Below, piece after piece: positions 34,660-43,876 of a stretch of 64,000 bases of DNA. Both the position numbers and the translations under genes were made by a program. Position 1 is the first letter of the stretch. Each line of letters starts with the position of its first letter. This DNA is from Methanosarcina horonobensis HB-1 = JCM 15518. GTDB lineage: Archaea > Halobacteriota > Methanosarcinia > Methanosarcinales > Methanosarcinaceae. The notes beneath the pieces were generated by a model that was given only the letters and a program-made list of their open reading frames with translations, was not told the origin of the DNA and made no database searches. Location: NCBI RefSeq assembly GCF_000970285.1, contig NZ_CP009516.1, forward strand, positions 248,001 through 312,000, in the 5' to 3' direction.

Positions 34660-35569
34660 AAGGAAGTACCTGCTGATTACACCTGCAAGGAACGAAGAAA
34701 AAAACCTGCCAGAGGTTTCGGAGTCTGTAGCCGGGCAGAAAATAACACCTGCACTCTGGATCATAGTAGACGATGGAAGTACGGATGACACTCCCAAAAT
34801 TCTCGGAGTCCTGAAGGCAAAATACCCCTGGATTCAGAGTATAAGGCTTCCTCCAAGGCCAAGGGATATAACCTTCCACTATAGCTACGTCTGCAAGCAG
34901 GGATTTGATTATTCGCTGGAATACTGCAGGGAAAATGGAATTGAGTATGAGTACATAGGTCTTCTTGATGCCGATACTGTACTCGAAGAAAATTATTTTG
35001 GAAAATTGATGGATGAATTTGAGAAAAACTCTTCTCTTGGGATTGCAAGCGGAGGGGTTTACTATGATGTGGACGGCAAGCTTTCACGAGAAGTAACAGA
35101 TATAAATCTGCCTCGAGGCACTGGAAGGCTCTGGAGAAAAGCCTGTTTCCTCGAGACCGAAGGCTATCAGATAGAACCTTCTCCTGATTCTATTTCCAAT
35201 ACTAAAGCTCTCCTTAGGGGCTGGCAGCTAAGGCAGTATGCAGATGTGATCGAGACCCAGAAAAGAAAAACGAGTGCCGGAGAGGGGCTCTGGAAAGGGT
35301 ATGCCAAAAATGGCTGGATGGCCTATTATGTGGATAAAAGCCTGTCTATGGTTCTATTCAATATTCTTTATCGTTCCCTGAAATCTCCATATTACCCGGG
35401 TATCGCATACTTCTATGGATATTTGAGTTCGGCTATTAAAAGGGAGAAAAAAATTCAGGACCCGGAGATAAGGAGTTACTATAAAAATCAGAATCTGGGG
35501 TTTTTGTTTTCCAGAATTTCGGGAGCCTTCAGCCGCAACTCTATGGACCTCAAACAGGGAGAGCAATAA
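34643..35569 (+). CDS. GT2 glycosyltransferase
   Basis: A 308-residue family 2 enzyme: YLLITPARNEEKNLPEV, VDDGSTDDTPKIL and the metal site LLDADTVLEENYFGK. There is no clear membrane helix, so it probably acts from the cytoplasm on a lipid-linked acceptor. The ATG at 34643 lies 17 bases inside the deacetylase gene and follows GGTGGTGGGG, a very strong ribosome site. Part of the 32535-37930 run. Confidence 0.88.
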   Translation: MNSDFKRKYLLITPARNEEKNLPEVSESVAGQKITPALWIIVDDGSTDDTPKILGVLKAKYPWIQSIRLPPRPRDITFHYSYVCKQGFDYSLEYCRENGIEYEYIGLLDADTVLEENYFGKLMDEFEKNSSLGIASGGVYYDVDGKLSREVTDINLPRGTGRLWRKACFLETEGYQIEPSPDSISNTKALLRGWQLRQYADVIETQKRKTSAGEGLWKGYAKNGWMAYYVDKSLSMVLFNILYRSLKSPYYPGIAYFYGYLSSAIKREKKIQDPEIRSYYKNQNLGFLFSRISGAFSRNSMDLKQGEQ

Positions 35570-35613
35570 ACGAATTAAATATTTTGAGACAACTCTGATT
35601 TAAAAGTGATAGT

Positions 35614-36825
35614 ATGAAGTTGCTCTTTCTGGATATAGTGTGGCCCCTTTACCTGGCTGATGGTTCGCTTATTCACAGGCATGAACTTGTAAGCAACCTT
35701 GCAAAGCTGGAGAATGAAGTTCATATCTTCACCACTGATACCTCTACTCTTTCTCATCTGGATAACATCCGCAGTCACTACGTACGTCCTGGAAGCCTGC
35801 TTTCTCTCACAATCAATTATTTCAGGAGTTCTGCAGGTCTGGTCGGCTCTGGAAGTTTTGATGTGCTATATACCAGAAATCCGAATTTTGGCTTTCTTGC
35901 CGGGCTCTTTTGCAGGGGCCGATACAAAGCTCTTGTTTACGAATTAAATGGAATTCCAGAGGATGAAACTAGCCTTATTAAATTAAGACACGGTGAAGAT
36001 AATTTACAGGGAAGAGGGACAGGAGAGCTATTAAGATATTTTTCTTCTGCAAAATCCAGGTTAAAGATTTTTATTCTGAGAAACGCTCTCGGGTTTTCGG
36101 ATAAAATTATCGCAGTGACTCCTGGAATTAAAGCGAACCTTGAGAGTGCTTATCTAATTCCTGGAGAAAAAATAACCGTTGTACCTAACGGAGCAAATAC
36201 CTCGCTGTTCAAACCTCTTGCTCAGGACGCCTGTAGAAAAGAGCTTGGGCTTGACCCGGAAGCCCCTTATATTTGTTTTGTGGGAAACCTCGCTCCCTGG
36301 CAGGGAGTCGAGTATCTTGTAAAGGCAGCTCCTTCAATACTCTCCAGATATCCTGGGTGCCGTTTTCTTATTGTCGGGGACGGGGTTATGAAAAATGAGC
36401 TCTTAAACCTTTCAAGAGAGCTCGGGATCGAAGACAGGTTTATTTTTACAGGTGTGGTTCCTTATGACCGCGTACCGGCTTACATCAATGCAAGCGATGT
36501 CTGCGCTGCACCCTTTATTTTGGCAAGGAATGCAAAAATAGGGCTTTCCCCTCTGAAGTTATACGAGTATATGGCTTGCGGAAAGCCTGTTGTTGCAAGT
36601 GCTATCAGTGGGGTTGCTGATGCACTTGAGGCTTCGAAAGGAGGAATTTCCGTCCTTCCGGAAAATCCGGAAGCTCTTGCAGGGGCTATCTTAAAGCTGC
36701 TTGAAAATAAGGAATTGAGAGCGAGTATGGGCTCAAAAGGTTTAAGTTATGTTACTGAAAATTACAGCTGGTACAGTGTTGCGAGACAGGTAGACGGAGT
36801 CTGCAAATCAGGGCTCAAGGACTGA
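35614..36825 (+). CDS. GT4 glycosyltransferase
   Basis: A 403-residue GT-B family 4 enzyme, closely similar to the one at 20616. Key parts: DGSLIHRHELVSNLAKL, VVPNGANTSLFKPLA, ICFVGNLAPWQGVEYLVKAAPSIL, LIVGDGVMKNELL, GLSPLKLYEYMACGKPVVASAI and GGISVLPENPEALAGA. It should add a sugar to the growing repeat unit. AAGTGATAGT before the ATG is the ribosome site. It lies 44 bases after the GT2 gene. Confidence 0.9.
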   Translation: MKLLFLDIVWPLYLADGSLIHRHELVSNLAKLENEVHIFTTDTSTLSHLDNIRSHYVRPGSLLSLTINYFRSSAGLVGSGSFDVLYTRNPNFGFLAGLFCRGRYKALVYELNGIPEDETSLIKLRHGEDNLQGRGTGELLRYFSSAKSRLKIFILRNALGFSDKIIAVTPGIKANLESAYLIPGEKITVVPNGANTSLFKPLAQDACRKELGLDPEAPYICFVGNLAPWQGVEYLVKAAPSILSRYPGCRFLIVGDGVMKNELLNLSRELGIEDRFIFTGVVPYDRVPAYINASDVCAAPFILARNAKIGLSPLKLYEYMACGKPVVASAISGVADALEASKGGISVLPENPEALAGAILKLLENKELRASMGSKGLSYVTENYSWYSVARQVDGVCKSGLKD

Positions 36826-36850
36826 ACATTAAAAGCTGTCTTTCTATTAA

Positions 36851-36892
36851 TACTATAATTTATTGAATAACTACTATAATTTATTGAATATC
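36851..36892 (+). repeat. Two 21-bp direct repeats containing a TATA-like core
   Basis: TACTATAATTTATTGAATAAC at 36851 is followed directly by the same sequence (19 of 21 bases) at 36872. Each contains TATAATTTA. The pair lies 30-70 bases before the FemAB-like gene and may be a doubled promoter element or a slippage event. Confidence 0.6.
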
Positions 36893-36922
36893 TAAATTAT
36901 TATCTGTCAAACGGGGCTTAAA

Positions 36923-37930
36923 ATGGACGAAGTTGAAGTTAGAGAATTAATGCCGTCTGAATACAAAGAATGGGATTTGCTTGTGGAAAAAGCTCAACCC
37001 GGTACGCTCTTTCACACAAGTGACTGGCTGGAAATCTGCAGGGATGTCCTTTCCAGAGACTTTAAGATTTATGGATGTTTTAGAAACGGCGAGCTTGTGG
37101 GTGGATGTCCCATTTTCGTTAAAAACATTAAAGGTATGTTGAAAATAGCTTCCTCTACCTGTAATATGACCGATTATTGCGGTCCCCTTATAAAAGAAGG
37201 AGCCAGCTCTAAAGCCAGCAAACGTATGCAGGATACGCATGAGATTCTTGGGGCCCTCAGGGAATTTCTCTGCAAGCAGGGGTTCGATAGTATTCACCTC
37301 ACCCTCTCTCCTGGGCTTGAAGACGTAAGACCTTTTACCTGGAAAGGATGGGAGTCAAGCGTGCGATACACTCATCATCTGGACCTTAAAGAAAACGTAG
37401 ACAGCAACCTTTCGAGAAAAATCCGGAGGGAACTTAAGAGCGCAGAAGAAGCAGGGCTTAAAACGAGATCTTCAAACGATCCTGAGACTTATTACCACCT
37501 GCTTTCCCTTGTCTATGAGAAACAAAATCTGGAACCTCCTGTGCCAAAGGGATTCTTTGAAAGAGTATTTAAATTGATCCAGGAGAAAGATGCTGGCTAT
37601 ATGTTTGTCTCGGAGACTCCCGAAGGAGAAGTAGTTGCATCTCATCTTAACCTGTATGGTAAGAAATGTACTGTTACCTGGTCTTCAGCCCTGAACCCCG
37701 AATTCGGCAGAATGGGTCCCAATGCACTTCTATATTATAACGAGTTTCTCGACCTCAAGGCCAGAAATTTCGAATATATGAATGTAATGGCAGCAAACAT
37801 TCCAAGATTTGCGGACTTTATTATGGGTTTTTCCCCGAAGATTGTCCCTTATTATACTGTAACCCTGCGCAGCAAAAAGTATTCCCTCATGAGAATATTG
37901 TATCAGGCTACGCATGAAGAAACTGAATGA
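36923..37930 (+). CDS. FemAB/GNAT-like aminoacyl- or acyltransferase
   Basis: A 335-residue protein of the FemAB-like group (two GNAT folds). Seen are the start WDLLVEKAQPGTLFHTSDWLEI, the repeated central feature NLSRKIRRELKSAEEAGLKT, VASHLNLYGKKCTVTWSSAL and MGPNALLYYNEFLDLKARNFEYMNVM. Relatives attach amino acids from tRNA to peptidoglycan precursors or occur with polysaccharide and sortase systems. Methanosarcina lacks peptidoglycan, so here it more likely modifies a sugar chain with an amino acid or acyl group (inference). GGGG precedes the ATG. It is the last gene of the 32535-37930 run, though a promoter-like repeat precedes it. Confidence 0.8.
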   Translation: MDEVEVRELMPSEYKEWDLLVEKAQPGTLFHTSDWLEICRDVLSRDFKIYGCFRNGELVGGCPIFVKNIKGMLKIASSTCNMTDYCGPLIKEGASSKASKRMQDTHEILGALREFLCKQGFDSIHLTLSPGLEDVRPFTWKGWESSVRYTHHLDLKENVDSNLSRKIRRELKSAEEAGLKTRSSNDPETYYHLLSLVYEKQNLEPPVPKGFFERVFKLIQEKDAGYMFVSETPEGEVVASHLNLYGKKCTVTWSSALNPEFGRMGPNALLYYNEFLDLKARNFEYMNVMAANIPRFADFIMGFSPKIVPYYTVTLRSKKYSLMRILYQATHEETE

Positions 37931-38055
37931 TGAGCAGAAATCCTCTTTCCCGAAACTTTATCTTCCTGAATCTTTTTTCTCACAAGGCTTCGTAGAAGCT
38001 CTTAGAATAATAGCTTCTATCGAACCCATTCCTGAGTAAAAGATTTAATTCTCCT

Positions 38056-39516
38056 TCAGCTCCTATTTTTTACTTTTACAAGAAAAGATGAGAACATTTT
38101 TCTGAACATAGGATCTTCATGAAGGGCTATTAAGTAATACACAACTGTTACGACTACAGCTACAAACATTATTACATAAAAGTTCGAAGAAATCAATTCT
38201 ATCAGAATTAACGGGGTCGAAACGATGAGGCTTATTACCGCGTATTTCACAAGAACTCCTATACTTTCTTTCTTGCTAATTCCTGCAAGCCCAAGGAGGT
38301 ATGCATTGTTCCAGAGCCAGAACGCTATCCCTGTAAAACTGTACAGGGCAAGGGCGAATTCAGGAGTTCCATGACTTCCTCCGATGATCAGTGCTATTAT
38401 CCTTGAAGCAAGAAGAGCTATGCTAAAGATGAGCCAGACTTTCTGCTTTTCAAATACGTTATAGAGAGTTGTTATAGGCGAAGAAAGAAAGACAAGGAAT
38501 ATCCAGGGGACAAGGATTCTCACATATATACCTGAAATACCCCACTCTTCTCCGAAAGCAAATGTGAAGATCTGCTCCCCAAGAAGCATCAGGAGTATCA
38601 TAGGGAAAAGACCTATTGAAATCAGTTTATTATAAACTTCGCTAACTATAGTCTTCATGTTTCCTTCCCCATTCCCGTTCTTAACCTCGCTTACCTTCTG
38701 GAAAAAGACCTGCCCTATAGCGCTGCCGACAATCCCCATTGGCAGGTTTACAACCTGATTTGCAAGTGAGAAATGTCCTACAACCGAGGTGCTGTAAAAG
38801 TATGCAAGCAAAAAAGCAGGGACCTGTGGGGAAATAGTGTTCGCGATCGACGACCAGAAGCTGAATAAAGGAAAATCTTTGTATTGAATAGCCAATTCTT
38901 TCATTCTTTTTATTGATACTTTTTTGAAAACCTGAATATCTTTTTTTACGCCTTTAAGCATGAAGAGGTCTGCAAATGCGAATCCCGCAATATATCCTCC
39001 TATCAGGCCAAATGGAGTAACACTCGACTTCGCAAGCCCTATTTGAAGTACCTTTGTTGTTAGGGTGTTTGAAACTCTGGACCCTGCGATAACCCCGAAT
39101 CGGGTCTTTCTTGAAAGCCAGTAGTTTTGCACAAAAAATATCCCATTAAGGAATACTATCAGTGGAAGAAGAGGCAGGTACTTCGAAATCCCGGGCGTAT
39201 TAAATATATCATCGATATTTCCCGGAGCAAGTAACACTACGACACCTACAAGTAAAGATGTAATAGTTACCAGTATAGTGCACATAGAGGTAACATTTGC
39301 AGCGTCTTCCTCTGTTTTAGGTAGCATGATTGCAAGTTGATATGAAAAAGTAGAAACTATCACAAGTATGCCTGAGATTGAAATAAAAAGCTGGAAAATT
39401 CCAAAATCATCTGGATTATAAATTCTTGTGATTATGGGTATGAGAAGTATTCCCAGAGCCTGTGCAGCAACACTTCCTGATACTAGTTTCAGTACATTAG
39501 TAATAAAGTTAGACAT
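38056..39516 (-). CDS. Wzx-like polysaccharide flippase
   Basis: A 486-residue polytopic transporter, paralogue of the protein at 2435: the first helix region LVSGSVAAQALGILLIPIITRIYNPDDFGIFQLFISIS and the block SYQLAIMLPKTEEDAANV correspond closely. It should flip a lipid-linked repeat unit. It heads away from the FemAB gene (convergent) and is first in map order of a minus-strand group with a membrane protein, deacetylase and Gfo/Idh/MocA enzyme that mirrors the group at 2435-7789. Confidence 0.88.
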   Translation of the reverse strand: MSNFITNVLKLVSGSVAAQALGILLIPIITRIYNPDDFGIFQLFISISGILVIVSTFSYQLAIMLPKTEEDAANVTSMCTILVTITSLLVGVVVLLAPGNIDDIFNTPGISKYLPLLPLIVFLNGIFFVQNYWLSRKTRFGVIAGSRVSNTLTTKVLQIGLAKSSVTPFGLIGGYIAGFAFADLFMLKGVKKDIQVFKKVSIKRMKELAIQYKDFPLFSFWSSIANTISPQVPAFLLAYFYSTSVVGHFSLANQVVNLPMGIVGSAIGQVFFQKVSEVKNGNGEGNMKTIVSEVYNKLISIGLFPMILLMLLGEQIFTFAFGEEWGISGIYVRILVPWIFLVFLSSPITTLYNVFEKQKVWLIFSIALLASRIIALIIGGSHGTPEFALALYSFTGIAFWLWNNAYLLGLAGISKKESIGVLVKYAVISLIVSTPLILIELISSNFYVIMFVAVVVTVVYYLIALHEDPMFRKMFSSFLVKVKNRS

Positions 39517-39605
39517 AGGGGTTCAACCTTTTAATTATATTAACTCAGTTCCAGTCATGGATAGGTGTTTTCACTCAAGCGATTTATATAATAGTTTCCA
39601 ATGGA

Positions 39606-41555
39606 TCATTCATTTTTTACTTCTTTACTCTCTTTAAGATAAGCAAGTACCTCTGCATTGTCATACACCAGAGCATACTCCGGAGCTTCGAAGCTGTTAA
39701 AGAACTCCACCGGTAATGGCTTGATTATGTTTACCCCGTATCTATTCGGATCATTTATGGATGTAGGCTCCTTAAGGGATGATCTTCTTAGCAGTATCAT
39801 ACGATCGCCGCTTATTTCTCCTGTCTCTATCTGGTTCGTATCAAAGTATGTTGCATTATTTGCATCGTATCCCGGATCCCTGTAAAAAATACAGCTGTCA
39901 TAAGGAGAATCCATTAAAATGCTTCCTGAGTACGCTCCAGTTAAGGTTTTCATAGCCTGAATTTCAATGTTCTTGAACTGGTTTCTTACGGTTGTATCTT
40001 TTCCTACCAGAGGGTTGTCTTTATTAATCCCCGGTGTGGTGACCATTACAAATGAGAATAATAGCAGTATAATAAAGACTGCAGGAATTTTTGCTTTTTT
40101 AGAGTTGAACAGGCTTACAAGTTTTAGTATATATGAAGCAGCTACAAGCACCAGAAATACTCCTATTAGAGGGAACCACCTGCTTGTGAGGAAATTTCTC
40201 ATACCCAGTAAAGGAATTCCGTAGGCTAAGCTGTAAAGAATTGCAACAACAATTGCAATTGAGAACTTATCTATTTTTTCGGCATCTCTCCGGGAAAACC
40301 AGGTCAGAACTCCTCCTATTGCGAAGAAAGGCAGGGCAAGGTAACTTATGTGAAGTATCAGTGTCTCCATCGGGTCCTGATTGGTTGCTGTTCCCGTGAT
40401 AAGTTCGTCACTCGAGTAACCGGACCCTGCCTGAAGTACCTCCACAAGAGGCCTGAAAATCATCTCAAAAAAGGAGGTATCCTGGGTAACATATGTAAAC
40501 ATCCAGTAGGTTTGAAGGCTAATTACAAAGAAAAGGATATAGTTAAAGCTGGCTGCTTCAACAGGCAAACTTCCATATAGGAGGTTATGAAGGTATTTCC
40601 CTGCTAATATTGATACTATAGCCAGAAAAACCACAAAAGTGGTCAACTGATGGGTCAGCACTATTAGAATCGTAGTCAGGAGAAGAAGACCTGTCTGCAC
40701 CAGACCCGGCTTTTCGCTGAAGATTGCATAGAGAATAATTATAAAGTAGCAGAGAACCAGGGAACCCGGAGTTATGTTAGCAATTCCAGTGACAATATTG
40801 TGGTTGTTCAGGTTTATTAGTAAAGCGGCAAGTAACCCCATCTGGGGACCTTCAAGTTTCTTCCCTATAAGGTAAATCCCTGCCGTGCTGAAGATATTGG
40901 CAAAACCTATAGAATAAAAGAAACTGTCTTTGACATCCAGTCCACCCATAAGCTGGGTCATCGAGACAAAAATATGTGCAAGAGGATAATAGAAATATTT
41001 ACTGCTGACTTCAATCGGAGGGACAGCCCCGGTGTCGGTAATCAGTTTTGACATACCTGCATGAAAGTAAGCATCATAGCCCATAAGGCTTGGAAAATTG
41101 TAATAGATTCCGGCTCTTATCAGAATTGAAAGCAGGAATATTTGCAGCAAGATCGGAGCTACCCTGTCTCCTTCTCTTACATAAAGGATTTCCGAGGCTA
41201 TGATACCTGCGAGCACGCATATAAGTATAAAATAAGATATTGGCCTGTAGTACAGGTTCATGCTGTAGATAAAGATACTTATCAGAAAGACAAGATAAAA
41301 GGAAAGGTTGAGTATATTCCTCAATCTGTCTTTTCCTGAGGAAATGGGGGCTTCGTTTTTAAACTTCTTCCTGAACACAGAGTAAATCAAGCAGGCAGAA
41401 AGAACAGCAATTCCAATGTCCTGCTGGTTTAAGTTGATCAGGTAATATAAAGAAACAATGAATAAGCCTAAACTGAATCCTGTGAAGCTGAGAATCGTGT
41501 CCAGATTCCCGGTAAACTTCTCTTTATATTTTTTTCCAATTTCCATATGACCCAC
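39606..41555 (-). CDS. Large polytopic membrane protein with GT-C-type acidic motif
   Basis: A 649-residue protein with about 13 helices and a C-terminal soluble end. After the first extracellular helix pair it has GYDAYFHAGMSKLITDTG, an acidic D-x-Y-F-H motif of the kind that binds metal and lipid-phosphate donor in GT-C enzymes such as STT3/AglB, followed by YFYYPLAHIFVSMTQLMGG. It is probably a membrane glycosyltransferase or polymerase acting outside; the exact role is not known. The frame starts at GTG 41555; ATG 41546 is an alternative with no better ribosome site. Related in plan to 17183 and 56457. Confidence 0.75.
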   Translation of the reverse strand: MGHMEIGKKYKEKFTGNLDTILSFTGFSLGLFIVSLYYLINLNQQDIGIAVLSACLIYSVFRKKFKNEAPISSGKDRLRNILNLSFYLVFLISIFIYSMNLYYRPISYFILICVLAGIIASEILYVREGDRVAPILLQIFLLSILIRAGIYYNFPSLMGYDAYFHAGMSKLITDTGAVPPIEVSSKYFYYPLAHIFVSMTQLMGGLDVKDSFFYSIGFANIFSTAGIYLIGKKLEGPQMGLLAALLINLNNHNIVTGIANITPGSLVLCYFIIILYAIFSEKPGLVQTGLLLLTTILIVLTHQLTTFVVFLAIVSILAGKYLHNLLYGSLPVEAASFNYILFFVISLQTYWMFTYVTQDTSFFEMIFRPLVEVLQAGSGYSSDELITGTATNQDPMETLILHISYLALPFFAIGGVLTWFSRRDAEKIDKFSIAIVVAILYSLAYGIPLLGMRNFLTSRWFPLIGVFLVLVAASYILKLVSLFNSKKAKIPAVFIILLLFSFVMVTTPGINKDNPLVGKDTTVRNQFKNIEIQAMKTLTGAYSGSILMDSPYDSCIFYRDPGYDANNATYFDTNQIETGEISGDRMILLRRSSLKEPTSINDPNRYGVNIIKPLPVEFFNSFEAPEYALVYDNAEVLAYLKESKEVKNE

Positions 41556-41768
41556 GACATAATAAATTTTCTTTGAGATTAAATAGTTTCCCGATGAATT
41601 ATTTTTCTCTTACAAACAGAACTATCTTACTTATCGGTCTGCGGTTTCTTTTACTCGCTCCTTTCAAGCTTTATTTTTAAGCTTTAATATCTGTCTTTTC
41701 TCCCCTTTTCCCTCTAATTAATCACGCTTTTTAAATTGATATCTCTTTTACTTTTTTTAGATTTATAA

Positions 41769-42812
41769 TTATCCTTGACTGTCGTATTCTTCTTTCCACC
41801 AGTTACAAATCTGAATTCCCGGAGCCATCCATGCTCCTTTTTCGGAACAGTGCTGCAAGAGTTTTTTATAAAATACCAGGTATTCTCCCTGCATATACGT
41901 ATTATGCCAGAGAACCGTCAGGACTCCTCTGCAGCGTTCAACTGTAAGGATTAACATTTCCGTAAGAGCCCATGCGTGCTCGAAGTCCAGACGCATCTGA
42001 CTTTGAAAAAGAGTTGTATCCATTATAGTTAACGGGAGTTCCAGGATATTGATTTCTTTTCCGGTTTTAAGGTTATATGGTTTGAAAGGATGGCACATCC
42101 CGTTTCTGAAACCTGCGCAGTCATGGTATCCGAAAGTTGAGTCATAGCTGAAGCCGGCATCTGCCAGCAGTTCCCAGGTTTCCGGAGTTTTGAACCTGAG
42201 ATAATGGTTTCTGTATCCCATTACTTTTTCTCCGAGGACTTTTTCCAGCTTTTGTTTTTTCTTTTTTATCTCAATCAGGTTGTTGTAAGCTTCATGCCCT
42301 CCGTGAAGTCCTACTTCCCATCCTTCTTCAAGAATGTAGCCAAGTTCTCCTTCAAGTTCTTCAATACTAAAGGTGAAATCTTCATTTCCCGGATCAAGGG
42401 TCAGAAAATAGAAAGTAGATTTTGCCCCGTATTTTTCTTCAAGATCCATTATACGCCTGAAATTCCATAAAGGGTTCCACGTTTTATTTATTCTTGAAAA
42501 CGGAAGCATTGAAGCTTCCGCAAACTGCCCTCTTTTGAGAGCCTTTACGGTCCTTGCCGCAGTGTTTAACGTGTCAATGTACACAAAATCAATATCATGA
42601 GTAAGACATACGGCAAATTTTTTCCCTTCGGGATACTCCGGATTCAGTCCGTTTTTCAACAAAAACTCTGAAACCTCAGGCTCAAAAACGTTTCTTTGCC
42701 TGCTCAGGTAATAAGGAAATCTTCCATACTTATCCAGCAAGGCAGCATTGTATTCCTCCTTTTTCGTAAATAACTCCCATAAATCTCTGTTCTGCTCTAC
42801 CTTCTTAAGCAC
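41769..42812 (-). CDS. Polysaccharide deacetylase-like protein
   Basis: A 347-residue protein, the most complete member of the three here. The N-terminal block RDLWELFTKKEEYNAALLDKYGRF is followed by a NodB-like domain: LTHDIDF (D73, D75), GLHGGHEAYNN (H170, H173), YRNHYLRF, YDSTFGYHDCAGFRNGMCHPF and VLWHNTYM. All expected metal and catalytic positions are present, so it should be active on an N-acetyl sugar chain. It shares the order flippase-deacetylase-Gfo/Idh/MocA with the left-hand group, where the deacetylase is broken. The Gfo/Idh/MocA gene lies 128 bases upstream. Confidence 0.85.
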   Translation of the reverse strand: MLKKVEQNRDLWELFTKKEEYNAALLDKYGRFPYYLSRQRNVFEPEVSEFLLKNGLNPEYPEGKKFAVCLTHDIDFVYIDTLNTAARTVKALKRGQFAEASMLPFSRINKTWNPLWNFRRIMDLEEKYGAKSTFYFLTLDPGNEDFTFSIEELEGELGYILEEGWEVGLHGGHEAYNNLIEIKKKKQKLEKVLGEKVMGYRNHYLRFKTPETWELLADAGFSYDSTFGYHDCAGFRNGMCHPFKPYNLKTGKEINILELPLTIMDTTLFQSQMRLDFEHAWALTEMLILTVERCRGVLTVLWHNTYMQGEYLVFYKKLLQHCSEKGAWMAPGIQICNWWKEEYDSQG

Positions 42813-42940
42813 TTCATCAGCCTCGAAATTACTGCTCGCTTTTCTATGATTTTTTAAATGATGTTTTCATTCCTTTTCTATCTGCAAACAAAAGCAATTT
42901 AATGAGAAATTCCACGGAGATTGCTCCATCTTGCTGCAGT

Positions 42941-43876
42941 TCAGATCTCAATCATTCTTTCTTCTCTATATGACCGGATTGCAGCCAGAGCAACTTCCAG
43001 AGCATGCTTTCCTTCTTCTCCTGAAGGTCTGGGGCAGGTTCCGTCTCTTGAACAGCCGATAAAATGAGAAAGTTCTTTTTGAAGGGGTTCGGCTCTTTCT
43101 ACCTTGGCTTTCCAGACCCAGCTGTCGTCGTGAAGCTCAACACTTTGATCAAGATAGTCCAGGTACGCAACTCCCTTCAGACCAACAGCCGTAAGCTTTC
43201 GGATTTTGTGGGGGGTAAGCCAGTTCGTTTCTAAAAGGCCTGAGTACTCATGGTTCAGGCGCAGGTGAACAGTTGCATGATCCTCAGATGAATGAATATC
43301 TGATCCCGCTACGGCATAAACCTGTTTTATCTTCATTCCGTAAACAAAAGAGATTATATCTATGTCATGGACTCCAATATCCAGGATTACTCCCACATCT
43401 CTTATTCTTGGATTGTAAGGTCCGACTCTTCTGGTTGAAATTGAGACTATCTTCCCCAGGATTCCAGAATTAATGATCTCTTTTAATTTTAGAACGGCAG
43501 GATTAAATCTCTCTATATGTCCTACCATCAGATGTCTGTCCATCTCTTCAGCAGATTCGATCATTGCAGTTGCATTTTCTACGCTGTCTGCAATGGGCTT
43601 CTCTACAAGCACGTCTATTCCTGCTTCAAGAGCATCAAGCACTATAGGGCAGTGAAGAGTAGTAGGAGCTGCAATACTTATTGCGTCAAGCTTTATTTTC
43701 TCGAACATCTTTTTATGGTCTGCAAAAGGTAGTGTATCATATCTTGCCGCAAGCTCTTTTACCCTTGAAGAATTGGGATCTGATATCCCTGTTAGTCTCA
43801 CATCTTCCATTTCACTATAGATCCTGATGTGATTCTCCCCCATGTAACCGGTTCCAACTACTCCTACATTTATCAA
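42941..43876 (-). CDS. Gfo/Idh/MocA oxidoreductase, second copy
   Basis: A 311-residue paralogue of the WbpB-like enzyme at 6851, with long identical runs (GHIERFNPAV, SISTRRVGPYNPRIRDVG, TNWLTPHK) and the same Rossmann motif (GVVGTGYMGENH) and EKP motif (DVLVEKPIADSVENA). It likely oxidises the same or a related UDP-sugar at C3. It starts at TTG 43876 after GGGGGT. No aminotransferase or acetyltransferase is adjacent, so it would depend on those at 7834-9646 or serve a different step. Confidence 0.87.
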   Translation of the reverse strand: MINVGVVGTGYMGENHIRIYSEMEDVRLTGISDPNSSRVKELAARYDTLPFADHKKMFEKIKLDAISIAAPTTLHCPIVLDALEAGIDVLVEKPIADSVENATAMIESAEEMDRHLMVGHIERFNPAVLKLKEIINSGILGKIVSISTRRVGPYNPRIRDVGVILDIGVHDIDIISFVYGMKIKQVYAVAGSDIHSSEDHATVHLRLNHEYSGLLETNWLTPHKIRKLTAVGLKGVAYLDYLDQSVELHDDSWVWKAKVERAEPLQKELSHFIGCSRDGTCPRPSGEEGKHALEVALAAIRSYREERMIEI

